DNA of 64,000 bases from Paenibacillus thalictri (GTDB lineage Bacteria; Bacillota; Bacilli; Paenibacillales; NBRC-103111), in NCBI RefSeq assembly GCF_004307995.1, contig NZ_SIRE01000018.1:1-64000 (forward strand). The letters run 5' to 3'. The notes beneath the pieces were generated by a model, which had not been told where the DNA came from, did not search any database, and was given only the letters and a program-made list of their open reading frames with translations. Positions 17,659 to 25,725 of this stretch are shown here, in pieces (within the stretch, counting starts at the first letter, position 1; every line of letters starts with the position of its first letter). The position numbers were made by a program, and so were the translations under genes.

Positions 17659-20600
17659 TTATATGCTTTCCGGCGAGCGATAGGCCAGCTTGAACGTTTT
17701 TAGTTCAAACGGGTTGAAGTACACGTCAAAGCTGTGGTCCGTATGCTCCAGAGCGACACCGTTTTGCTCCGCCAAATTGACCTCTTCGACGTTCATCAGC
17801 TCGTAATAAGTGCGAAGCGATACTTCACCGCGTTTACCTGCATATTCGTAGCACCGTACGATCCAACTGTCGGAGTCCTCGGCTTTTTTCACTGAATCGA
17901 TGATGACATGGTCGCCAAGCACGCTGATGAAGCTCAGCTCCGCAGGAAGCGCTGTCGCTCCCGGCGCGGCAGCCGCTCCGGCACCCGAAGCCAAATCAAC
18001 AACGCTCACCGGTACGTTCAACCGATGTGCCTGCTCTACCGTGCCTGCGGCAAACCAGTCGCCGTCATGCGGCAGCAAGGCGTACGTGAAGCGGTGTTCG
18101 CCTTTATCGCATTCCGGATCCGGCTTATTAGACGACTTGATTAACGTCAGACGCATGACATGATCTTTGATGTCGTGGCCATATTTGCAATCGTTCATCA
18201 AGCTGACGCCAAAACCGCGCTCCGACAGATCAACCCATTTGTGAGCGCATGTCTCAAACCGGGCATAATCCCAGCTTGTGTTCCAATGCGTAGGCCGCTG
18301 CACATGCCCGAACTGAATTTCATACGTCGCCGTAGCGGAACGCACGCATACCGGAAAGGCCACCTTAAGCAACGTTTCCCGCTCCTGCCAATCGACCCAA
18401 GTCGAGAATTCGATACGCGGATCGGCCGCATAAACGATCATATCCTGCTGCAGCGCCGTTTTGCCGTAGGTCCATTCGAAACGTACAACAGCTCGGAACG
18501 GCCCGTTTTCCACAACTTGAACGGAACGCAGATCGGTCACGTGGCGCACTTTTTGCACATAGAAAATATCGATTTCCCAGTTGTCGTGATACGCCGGTTT
18601 ATCTTCATGCACATCAAAGCGGTTGGCCGTCTCGCCCTTAGCGATAACTTCCCGTCCCGAACGTTTGTCGAACAAACGGCTCAACTGGCCGGCTTCATTC
18701 CATTCGATTTCATAAAACGGCGTCGACACGCCGCTAGCTCCAAACACAAACGGCTGAGGCGCAATTTCACTAACCGCAGCAGACGCCGAAGCATCGCCGA
18801 TTACCGCCGATACATCCGTTTCTGCGGTGCCGGTGCCCACGGAAACCGCCTCGCCTTGCTCCATGCGCAGCGTCGTGTAGCCCATCGCCGGCACATTGTC
18901 GACACGCAGCTGCAGCACGTCGCCGTTTGCGCTGCTGGTCCGCTGAGCGGCAACAGCCTGACCTGCTCCGTCGACCCACCGCTTGCCTTCGTATTCCGGC
19001 TTCCACGGCAAGCTCACCAGTTCGCTGCGCGACCATGGCAGCGAGTTAAACACCAGTTGTTCCGCTCCATCCGCCGCTACCTGCTGTACCAGTCCGCTTA
19101 GGCCTTCGCCAAGCGCCGCAAGCGCAAGCTGCTCCGCTTCGCCGTATTCGACATGGCAGTCCTCGTATACTTCGGTAATCGACGATCCCGGCAAAATATC
19201 GTGAAACTGATTGCGCAGCACGATTTTCCAGCTGTCGTACAGCTTTCCGGACGGATAAGCGGCATAGCCGGCAAGCGGCGTCGATACGATTGAAGCCAAC
19301 TCGGCTTCACGCAGCAGCAGCTCCATGCGGCGGTTCATTTTTTTCACATACGCTTGCGATGTGTAAGTCCCCCGGTGCAGCTCCAAGTACAGCTCGCCGT
19401 CCCAATGATGCACGTAACGGTCCGATTTCTCCACCGTTTGCTCCAGCTTGGCGAAATATTCGTCGGCGCGTCCCGTTGTCGCTTTCGGCAGACCCGGCAT
19501 GTTTTCCAGCCTTCTGCGCATTTCCAGCATCGTGCGGGTCGGACCGCCTCCGCCGTCGCCCCAGCCGTAGGACAGCAGCAGCTCGCTGTCGTTGACTTCC
19601 TTGTCGCGGTAGTTGTTCCAGATGCCGGTCAGCGTAGCCGGCAGCACCTGGCCGTTGTACGTATAGAAACGGGTGAACGTCGACTCCGGAATATCCGGGT
19701 CCGGCGTCGTAATATAATGCGTCAGCACTTCTGTGCCGTCGATGCCTCTCCAGTAGAACGTATCGTGCGGGAACCGGTTGAACACGTTCCAGCTGATTTT
19801 GGTTGTCATGAAGTGGCGGATGCCGCTTTTTTGCAATATTTGCGGCAGCGCCCAGCTGTAGCCAAACACGTCGGGCAGCCATAAATATTCGCATTTCACG
19901 CCAAAGGTACGCTCGAAGTATCGCATCCCGTACAGCAGCTGGCGTACCAGCGATTCCCCGGACGGAATGTTGCAGTCGGATTCGAGCCACATGGCGCCGC
20001 CGGCTTCCCAGCGGCCTTCGCGGACGCGTTCTTTGATTTTGGCAAAAATTTCCGGATAATCGTGTTCGATATATTCATACAGCTGCGGCTGCGTTTGCAA
20101 AAAGACGTATTCCGGAAACTGCTCCATCAAACGCAGCACCGTGGAGAACGAGCGGGCCGCTTTTTCCCGCGTATGCTTAAGCCGCCACAGCCAAGCGACG
20201 TCGATATGGGTATGCCCGATGCAGCGCACCGTGAGCGGCTGGAACTTCGGCAGCTTCTCCAGTTCTTCCTTCAGCAGCTTGTTGGCTACGCTTATGCTTT
20301 CGTAGAAAGCTTCGTCTCCCGGCACACGCCAGTCAATCGGCAGGAACGCGCGGTCAAGCGCTTTCACGAGTGCCTGATGCTCCCAGCGGTTTTCCTCCAG
20401 CACTTTGATCGAATGCCATACGGCAAAGGCGGTGTGGTACAAGTCGTCCGTCTCCGTCTCCAGCAAAGCCAACGCCGACATCTGCACCTGGTGCTCTTGA
20501 ATCGTCTTCACCCCGGTTGCTCCGTGCAGACCGCTCCATACTTTAAAGAGCAAATCGACCCTTTGCCCGACAAACGATTCCGGGAACCACACTTCCGTAT

Positions 20601-20949
20601 GATTGCTGCCGACGCCTTGATACGGCTCGCCATTCACGTACAACAGCGACTCAAAACCCCAGTTGTGGCCGGAGCCGGTTTTGCCGAAATCAAACAGGCC
20701 AACGACCTGTTTGCCCAACCATTCCTGCGGAACAACCGCTTCGGCTTGAAGCCAGGCGGTCAAATCCCAGCCCTGCCATCTGTCGCCAAGACGCATCTCG
20801 CCCCACTGCGTGTCCTCCGGAGGCATGCCGCCGATCTCAGCCTGCTCGTCAACCCAGAACCGGTAAGCCGGAATCTCACGCTGATCGATATAACGGTACT
20901 GCTTGATCTGCTCAATTCGCTGCCACAACTTATCCATTGTCAAAAACAT
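17659..20949 (-). CDS. GH38 alpha-mannosidase, large cytoplasmic type (1096 aa)
   Basis: The 1096-residue enzyme resembles cytosolic class II alpha-mannosidases (MAN2C1-like). Residues 1 to about 245 form the extra N-terminal region. The GH38 catalytic domain starts at CIGHTHIDVAWLWR (metal-binding His and Asp) and holds the probable nucleophile in LWLPDVFGYSWALPQ. A helical domain with NQFHDILPGSSITEVYED and beta-sandwich C-terminal domains follow. GGGGAGG precedes the ATG. A second copy of the large palindromic element lies directly upstream. No signal peptide is seen, so it works on imported oligosaccharides. Confidence 0.94.
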   Translation of the reverse strand: MFLTMDKLWQRIEQIKQYRYIDQREIPAYRFWVDEQAEIGGMPPEDTQWGEMRLGDRWQGWDLTAWLQAEAVVPQEWLGKQVVGLFDFGKTGSGHNWGFESLLYVNGEPYQGVGSNHTEVWFPESFVGQRVDLLFKVWSGLHGATGVKTIQEHQVQMSALALLETETDDLYHTAFAVWHSIKVLEENRWEHQALVKALDRAFLPIDWRVPGDEAFYESISVANKLLKEELEKLPKFQPLTVRCIGHTHIDVAWLWRLKHTREKAARSFSTVLRLMEQFPEYVFLQTQPQLYEYIEHDYPEIFAKIKERVREGRWEAGGAMWLESDCNIPSGESLVRQLLYGMRYFERTFGVKCEYLWLPDVFGYSWALPQILQKSGIRHFMTTKISWNVFNRFPHDTFYWRGIDGTEVLTHYITTPDPDIPESTFTRFYTYNGQVLPATLTGIWNNYRDKEVNDSELLLSYGWGDGGGGPTRTMLEMRRRLENMPGLPKATTGRADEYFAKLEQTVEKSDRYVHHWDGELYLELHRGTYTSQAYVKKMNRRMELLLREAELASIVSTPLAGYAAYPSGKLYDSWKIVLRNQFHDILPGSSITEVYEDCHVEYGEAEQLALAALGEGLSGLVQQVAADGAEQLVFNSLPWSRSELVSLPWKPEYEGKRWVDGAGQAVAAQRTSSANGDVLQLRVDNVPAMGYTTLRMEQGEAVSVGTGTAETDVSAVIGDASASAAVSEIAPQPFVFGASGVSTPFYEIEWNEAGQLSRLFDKRSGREVIAKGETANRFDVHEDKPAYHDNWEIDIFYVQKVRHVTDLRSVQVVENGPFRAVVRFEWTYGKTALQQDMIVYAADPRIEFSTWVDWQERETLLKVAFPVCVRSATATYEIQFGHVQRPTHWNTSWDYARFETCAHKWVDLSERGFGVSLMNDCKYGHDIKDHVMRLTLIKSSNKPDPECDKGEHRFTYALLPHDGDWFAAGTVEQAHRLNVPVSVVDLASGAGAAAAPGATALPAELSFISVLGDHVIIDSVKKAEDSDSWIVRCYEYAGKRGEVSLRTYYELMNVEEVNLAEQNGVALEHTDHSFDVYFNPFELKTFKLAYRSPESI

Positions 20950-21000
20950 CGTTAGTTGGCCTCCCCAAGGATCTTTATCTTCTATACCTCATCAAGAGTC

Positions 21001-21210
21001 TGTCCGAGAGAATCGATTGATGAATTTTTATTCAGCATGATACAGAGGGAAGGGAATTGCCGCGGAAAGTTTACGTCCGCTTTGAAAACCGTATTTTTAC
21101 CACAAAGTAATTTCATAAAAAACACGGTTTTCATTGGCGGTGGAGCGGCAATCTCTTTCCGTAGTAAATATTGTTCTGAATAAAAATTCATCATTTTGCT
21201 TCACCGGACA
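21001..21210. repeat. Large palindromic element, copy 2
   Basis: This second copy of the 7922-8146 element lies between the HAD and large mannosidase genes. The outer arm at 21018-21035 is perfectly complementary to 21176-21193 over 18 bp. The core reads GGGAATTGCCGC ... GCGGCAATC with the same asymmetric inner segment (GTTTACGTCCGC) and GAAAACCG/CGGTTTTC stem. Relative to copy 1 the stem pair T-A has become C-G on both sides, and several arm positions also change in pairs, so base pairing is kept. Confidence 0.88.
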
Positions 21211-21215
21211 TACTC

Positions 21216-22013
21216 CTACAACCCCAGCCACTTCAGCCACATATTCAGATCGGAGAAATCTCCGGCGATTTGGTCCGCACCGGCCGCCTGCAGCCGGTTG
21301 ACTTTCACCGGATTGAGGCCCTCTCTGGCGTTCTCATCGCTGGCAAGCCCCAGCGCAAGCGCCCCGTTTTCCTTCGCCAGGCGGATCTCCACCTTGCCGT
21401 CGCCGATCACCGCAAGACCTTCACCGCCAAAATCGGGCTGTGCGAGCAGATCGGCAATAACCTTTTCCTTCGAGCAGTCGGCTCGTCCCGGAGGCGCTCC
21501 GGCGATGCTTGCAAAATAGTTGCGGACTCCCAGCACTTCCGCTTCATTTACGACATCCGGGTGATCGGTGCCGCTAGCGATATACATCGGAATGCCGCGG
21601 GAATGCAGCGCTTCCAGCAGCTCAACGGAACCGCGGATCAAAAATCCCGAAGGCGCAAGTTTTCCTTCACGCAAGTCGGCGATCCGCTCGTTTACCTTAA
21701 GCAGCAGCCGATTGTTGTATTCCGCCTTGTACTCCCAATCGCTAAGCACATGCGGATTCCAGCCCTGCTCCCGCACACGCTGCTCCAACCAGCGCATTTG
21801 GAAAATCGTCTGAATGCCCGTCGATTGATCGATATAGGCATCGATCTCGCGCTCCAGCTCCGCTTCTTCCTCAACGCTTAACTGCCGGCTGCCGGCAATC
21901 ATTTCTTTAAACAGCGGAGCCATCGTTTCTTCCCAGCCCGACCTTAACGTAGATAACGTGCCGTCAAAATCAAACAGCACCGCTTGAACTTGACCTTTTT
22001 GCTGGCGGTCCAT
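21216..22013 (-). CDS. HAD superfamily hydrolase
   Basis: The 265-residue haloacid-dehalogenase phosphatase has motif I AVLFDFDGTLSTLRSGW (residues 12-28) with the nucleophile/acid Asp pair, motif II near IPMYIASGTDHP, a conserved Lys in the DCSKEKVIADLL region and motif III in GLAVIGDGKVEIRLA. The cap is helical (residues ~40-120). It probably dephosphorylates a small phosphorylated metabolite. AAGGAGGC precedes the ATG. It lies 129 nt after the deoxyhypusine-synthase-like gene in the ROK-headed operon. Confidence 0.9.
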   Translation of the reverse strand: MDRQQKGQVQAVLFDFDGTLSTLRSGWEETMAPLFKEMIAGSRQLSVEEEAELEREIDAYIDQSTGIQTIFQMRWLEQRVREQGWNPHVLSDWEYKAEYNNRLLLKVNERIADLREGKLAPSGFLIRGSVELLEALHSRGIPMYIASGTDHPDVVNEAEVLGVRNYFASIAGAPPGRADCSKEKVIADLLAQPDFGGEGLAVIGDGKVEIRLAKENGALALGLASDENAREGLNPVKVNRLQAAGADQIAGDFSDLNMWLKWLGL

Positions 22014-22142
22014 CTTGTGCCTCCTTATGAATGTATTAAAGTTCGAAATATTTTCCTTATACTGGAACTATCTACGGTTCGCAGCAATTCAAAACTCCCG
22101 CGTGCACCATGCCGCTTTCGGCTCTTGCGCCCAGCCGCGGTC

Positions 22143-24296
22143 TTACTTCTTATCACCGGCCACCGCCTGCCATATAGCGGGAATCGTGTCCTGATGCAGT
22201 CCTTCGAAATGAAAACCTTTGCCGCCAAGGCTTGTCGGACGGTGTACGATATTTTTACGCGGCCGGTAATAATAGTCCCAATCCTCATAGCCGACCTTTT
22301 GCGAATAATCGCCAAGTTTGACGATATCGAAATTAGCGGTTGTAATATGGTGGACCGGGTACTGCAAATTGCGAGAGATGGATAACGCTTTCAAGAACAC
22401 CTCAGGACCCGTAACCGTGGAACCGAAGTTCATGAACACCCCGCCCTCCAAATGGGCGACCGAATAGCAATATGTTTGGAAGTCATATCCGCTGGCTTCC
22501 GCCTGCAAGGCGATATCGGATTCCGGATGGATCTGGATATCGTCGGTCCCCAGCGTAATGTGGCATGTATACGGAATGCTGGATTCCATGCAGACGCCAA
22601 GCAGACTTTCCTGCAAATAAGGAAATGATTGCTGATGGGTGCGGATATAATGCATCAGGCGTTCCCCATACCCTGTCTCCCCGGAACTGCCTGCTGCCAA
22701 TGCTTCATGGATCATCTGCGCGGGTTCCGCCCACATCGCCAGTTTGCCTTCGCCCAAATACCCGGCTTCCAGCTCTTCGGCCCGCCCGAAAGCAGCCAGC
22801 TCAACATCGTGCAGGCAACCTGCCCCGGTGATGGCAATATGGCTGATATACCCCCTGCGCACCAAATCGATCAAATAGCGGTTCACTCCGCTGCCGATCA
22901 CATCGCTGCCCAAGGACACAAGCACACGTGCGCCTTGCGTTTTGGCGGCTTCCAGCCGTTCAACAAAATCGCCGAACAGCTCGGGATGCCAGCTTGCGCC
23001 GCGAGGCCGCTCGAGAGCCGCTCCCGTTTCCGCGTCCGCCGCCCGGCCTTCTGCCCCGGGCGAATGACTTTGCCGCTGCACAGCACAGCCGTCGGCATTG
23101 TCCGCATTGCTGGCCGCCGCCTCCGTCGGTACCGACTTAACGCCTTCCGCCCCCGCCGCTCCGCCATACTGCAACATCGTCCCCGACCGGGCCGGACCGC
23201 TCAACATCTCAGCGTGCAGGCGGCTGTTGCGTGTACCGACCGGATATTGCTTGGTGCCGGCTTGAGTGGCCCTTACATTGTTTTGCGCACTCTCCGGTAC
23301 AGGCGGAAACTCCGCTCCCAGCTCCGCTTTTCTCGCCAGCAGCTTGTGAAACAACGCCGGAATCGTCATCTGGTGCAGGCCGCGGAACATCAGCCCTTGC
23401 CCGCCGATTTCGCTCAGCCTGTCGATAAATACCCGGCGCGGCCGGTAATGGTATTCCGGCTTGGTATTCTCTGGACGAATGTCCGCAGATGCCGGAACGA
23501 TGTCAAAATTGGCGGCCGTAATTCCTTCCATTTCCAGACCGCGGTTGCGTGCCAGCGCCAATCCCTTAAGGAAAATCTCCGGCCCCGATATCGCCGAACC
23601 AAAGTTCAAAAACACGCCCCCGTCGTTCATTCCTGCGATCGAATGGCACATCTGCCGGAAATCCCGGCCCGAAGCCGCACCCAAATCTTTAAACACCACA
23701 GCCGGGTGCTGATGAATAATATCCGTGCCAATCGAGATATGGCAGGTGTAAGGAACGCCATAACGCTGGCACTGTACGAAAACGCAATCGTCGTAATAAG
23801 GAAAACGTTCCGGATGGGCCGATAAGTAACGGTACAGGCTGGGCCCGTAACCGAGCCCAAGCTTTGCGCCTTCACTAATCGCCTCATTCATGAACCTCCC
23901 CGTTTCCTCCCACATGCCAAAGGAACCGTCCTCAATCGCCGTGGCGACGTCCTCCGACGTTTCGCCCAGAAACGCCAGCTCGAAGTCGTGAATGCTGGTC
24001 GCCCCGTTGCCGGAAACATGAGTGACAAAACCGTTGCGCACCATTTCAATGACATACCGCGACAGGCCGTTTTTAATCACATGGGCCCCCATCGACCAGA
24101 TCACGGGTTTGCCTGCCTTCCGCAATTCAATGATCCGGTCGACCAGTTGCAGAAACTGCGGCGTTTCTGCGGCAGACCAGCCCTTGCCGTCTTCTTCGTA
24201 AGGTCTTGACATATTTTGAATCGTCACCAGATTGGTGCGGCTGTACACGGAAAATGTTTTGATGCCCGCAAACGACAGCCTGTTCCCCGATGTCAT
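22143..24296 (-). CDS. Tandem-duplicated deoxyhypusine-synthase-like protein (717 aa)
   Basis: The protein has two clearly homologous halves. Half one (about residues 40-330) carries GAHVIKNGLSRYVIEMVRNG, PYTCHISIGTDIIHQHP, GGVFLNFGSAISGPEIFLK and EYHYRPRRVFIDR. Half two (about 435-717) carries GSDVIGSGVNRYLIDLVRRG, PYTCHITLGTDDIQIHP, GGVFMNFGSTVTGPEVFLK and DYYYRPRKNIVHR. A roughly 100-residue Ala/Gly/Ser-rich linker joins them. The S-x2-I-x-SG and SGPE elements recall the Rossmann-like NAD-binding fold of deoxyhypusine synthase, but I cannot see its catalytic lysine, and bacteria without hypusine have no obvious use for that reaction. The start codon overlaps the ROK stop codon (ATGA), implying coupled translation. 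The function is unknown; a role in the glycan pathway is inferred from position. Confidence 0.72.
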   Translation of the reverse strand: MTSGNRLSFAGIKTFSVYSRTNLVTIQNMSRPYEEDGKGWSAAETPQFLQLVDRIIELRKAGKPVIWSMGAHVIKNGLSRYVIEMVRNGFVTHVSGNGATSIHDFELAFLGETSEDVATAIEDGSFGMWEETGRFMNEAISEGAKLGLGYGPSLYRYLSAHPERFPYYDDCVFVQCQRYGVPYTCHISIGTDIIHQHPAVVFKDLGAASGRDFRQMCHSIAGMNDGGVFLNFGSAISGPEIFLKGLALARNRGLEMEGITAANFDIVPASADIRPENTKPEYHYRPRRVFIDRLSEIGGQGLMFRGLHQMTIPALFHKLLARKAELGAEFPPVPESAQNNVRATQAGTKQYPVGTRNSRLHAEMLSGPARSGTMLQYGGAAGAEGVKSVPTEAAASNADNADGCAVQRQSHSPGAEGRAADAETGAALERPRGASWHPELFGDFVERLEAAKTQGARVLVSLGSDVIGSGVNRYLIDLVRRGYISHIAITGAGCLHDVELAAFGRAEELEAGYLGEGKLAMWAEPAQMIHEALAAGSSGETGYGERLMHYIRTHQQSFPYLQESLLGVCMESSIPYTCHITLGTDDIQIHPESDIALQAEASGYDFQTYCYSVAHLEGGVFMNFGSTVTGPEVFLKALSISRNLQYPVHHITTANFDIVKLGDYSQKVGYEDWDYYYRPRKNIVHRPTSLGGKGFHFEGLHQDTIPAIWQAVAGDKK

Positions 24297-25477
24297 TGCT
24301 TCTCCACCTTCCTTTCGCTTAAGGACAGCAGTCTTACCGGTTCGGACAATAAATAATCAAACAATAAAGCGGCTGCCCCCACGGCGCTTTGCGATGCTTT
24401 AAACGTAGCTGCTTCAATGTTCAGCCGGTCTTTGGCAAATGCGTATATTCTCGATCTCAAACGCTGCTTCACATGATCCATGTAATCCGCAAGCATCGGG
24501 TACAAGCTCCCGCCCAGCACAATCAATTCAGGATCGTACAAATTCTGAATGTTGATCATTGCCGCTTCGAGATAAACAAGCGTATCATGGATGCATTTGA
24601 TCGCTTCCTGGTCGCCGCTTAAAGCGGCGCTGCGCAGTTCAGCCAAGGTACTGCCATGCGGCCAGCGGCTTAAAATGCCGGGAATCGAACCGACCGTTTC
24701 CCAACAACCTCTATTCCCGCAATCGCACAACTTGCCGTCCAGCACAATCGTCATATGGCCGACTTGACCGCATAACCCGTTTGTCCCGCGGACGATTTTC
24801 CCATCGGTGACAACTCCGCCGCCGATCCCCGCGCCCATGGTGACAAACACGAGGTGTTTGACATTTTTGCCGAGTCCGTAGCGTCTTTCGGCTAAAGCCG
24901 ATGTCCGGGCATCGTCCTCAATCAGCGTCACAAGCCCGAATTCCTCCTCCAGCTTCATCTGTAAAGGAAACCCGCTCCATCCCGGAAAATTAGGCGGGGA
25001 TACAATCGTCCCTTTCGCATGGTCAATCGGTCCAGGTACCCCTACACCTAACCCGAGAACCCTGCATCCTGCAGCATCAATGCTTTTTTTCGCGTCCGCA
25101 ACCAATTCCCGAATCACCTTCAAATAGGCGTCCGGACCTTGGATACCGGTCATATCCCGCTCTGCCGACTGCATGATCGTACCGTTCAAGTCCATAACAA
25201 CCAGTTCGATGCTGGAACGGCTAATATCGAGACCGATAACCCGGAACGTATGAGGATCGAAGCCAAGCAGCACTCTTTTCCTGCCCACGGTCCCTGAAAC
25301 GGCTTCCGTTTCCCGCAAAATATTCAATTCGATCAATTCATGCGTCAAATTCGTTATGGTCCCCGAGGTCAGGCTTGTGTGTTCGACAAGCTCCACCCGC
25401 GAAATTTGATTGTGCTGCCAAATGCGCTCGAGGATCACCGACATGTTGCTCTGCTTAACCTGCTGCAAATAAATCAT
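24293..25477 (-). CDS. ROK family transcriptional regulator (NagC/XylR type)
   Basis: The 394-residue repressor starts with a winged helix-turn-helix (IWQHNQISRVELVEHTSLTSGTITNLTHELIE, residues ~19-50) and continues into the ROK sugar-kinase-like domain. Visible motifs are VIGLDISRSSIELVVMDLNG, GLGVGVPGPIDHAKGTI, a glycine-rich ATP-like loop VTMGAGIGGGVVTDGKI, and the zinc-binding segment GHMTIVLDGKLCDCGNRGCWE with its conserved cysteines. It probably senses a sugar of the pathway and represses this operon, which it heads. The ATG at 25477 has only a weak site, while a good GAGGAGG lies 22 nt upstream, so the true start may be a non-standard codon further upstream. Confidence 0.93.
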   Translation of the reverse strand: MIYLQQVKQSNMSVILERIWQHNQISRVELVEHTSLTSGTITNLTHELIELNILRETEAVSGTVGRKRVLLGFDPHTFRVIGLDISRSSIELVVMDLNGTIMQSAERDMTGIQGPDAYLKVIRELVADAKKSIDAAGCRVLGLGVGVPGPIDHAKGTIVSPPNFPGWSGFPLQMKLEEEFGLVTLIEDDARTSALAERRYGLGKNVKHLVFVTMGAGIGGGVVTDGKIVRGTNGLCGQVGHMTIVLDGKLCDCGNRGCWETVGSIPGILSRWPHGSTLAELRSAALSGDQEAIKCIHDTLVYLEAAMINIQNLYDPELIVLGGSLYPMLADYMDHVKQRLRSRIYAFAKDRLNIEAATFKASQSAVGAAALLFDYLLSEPVRLLSLSERKVEKQ

Positions 25478-25509
25478 TTTGTTCTCGACGATGACGGTTC
25501 CTCCTCTAT

Positions 25510-25545
25510 TTTCTTAATCATTTAATTAATTAGAATTATACACGC
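25510..25545. promoter_or_regulatory. AT-rich promoter/operator candidate of the ROK operon
   Basis: A 30-bp AT-only stretch with imperfect dyad symmetry (TAATCATTTAAT then TAATTAGAATTA) lies just upstream of the ROK ribosome binding site. ROK repressors often bind such AT-rich palindromes in their own promoters. No clear -35/-10 pair can be fixed. Confidence 0.3.
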
Positions 25546-25601
25546 AGAACAGGGATCTTGTAAATTCATCAGCCGTAAATATTTTTGAACTTCCCGCGCA
25601 A

Positions 25602-25694
25602 CATAAAAAACCGTCCTCCCGGTTTGAAGTGCCCCCAAAAAGTTAGATAATGTCTAACCATTGGGGTGCAGTTCAGTTTTGGGGAAGGACGGTT
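25602..25694 (-). terminator. Terminator of the oxidoreductase gene, loop interrupted by an IS remnant
   Basis: Minus strand: AACCGTCCTTCCCC (25694-25681) pairs with GGGAGGACGGTT and is followed by TTTTTT (25610-25605). The loop of about 60 nt is almost entirely a 51-bp IS3-like remnant. Removing the remnant and one copy of its 3-bp repeat leaves a normal short loop. Confidence 0.75.
25625..25675. mobile_element. 51-bp internally deleted IS3/IS150-like remnant
   Basis: Two similar inverted ends abut with no interior. The left end begins TGAAGTGCCCCCAAAAAG and the right end, read inward on the other strand, begins TGAACTGCACCCCAATGG; both continue with GTTAGA. This is the form of IS3-family (IS150 group) terminal repeats. 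The direct repeat GTT flanks the element (25622-25624 and 25676-25678), as expected for a 3-bp target duplication. No transposase remains. Confidence 0.65.
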
Positions 25695-25725
25695 CTTTCG
25701 TACGTGTATGATTTATCGAAGCGTA

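Noticed and set aside
22629..23825. 398-residue plus-strand frame opposite the DHS-like gene
   Set aside because: It is the antisense of a clear coding gene; composition is His/Arg/Gln-rich and no ribosome binding site is seen. The long plus-strand frames at 25666-26805, 31159-32226 and 32532-33527 are rejected for the same reason.
25625..25675. IS3 circle-junction sequence
   Set aside because: In a junction the outer ends face each other; here the terminal TG and CA bases face outward with a flanking GTT repeat, so it is an internally deleted insertion.
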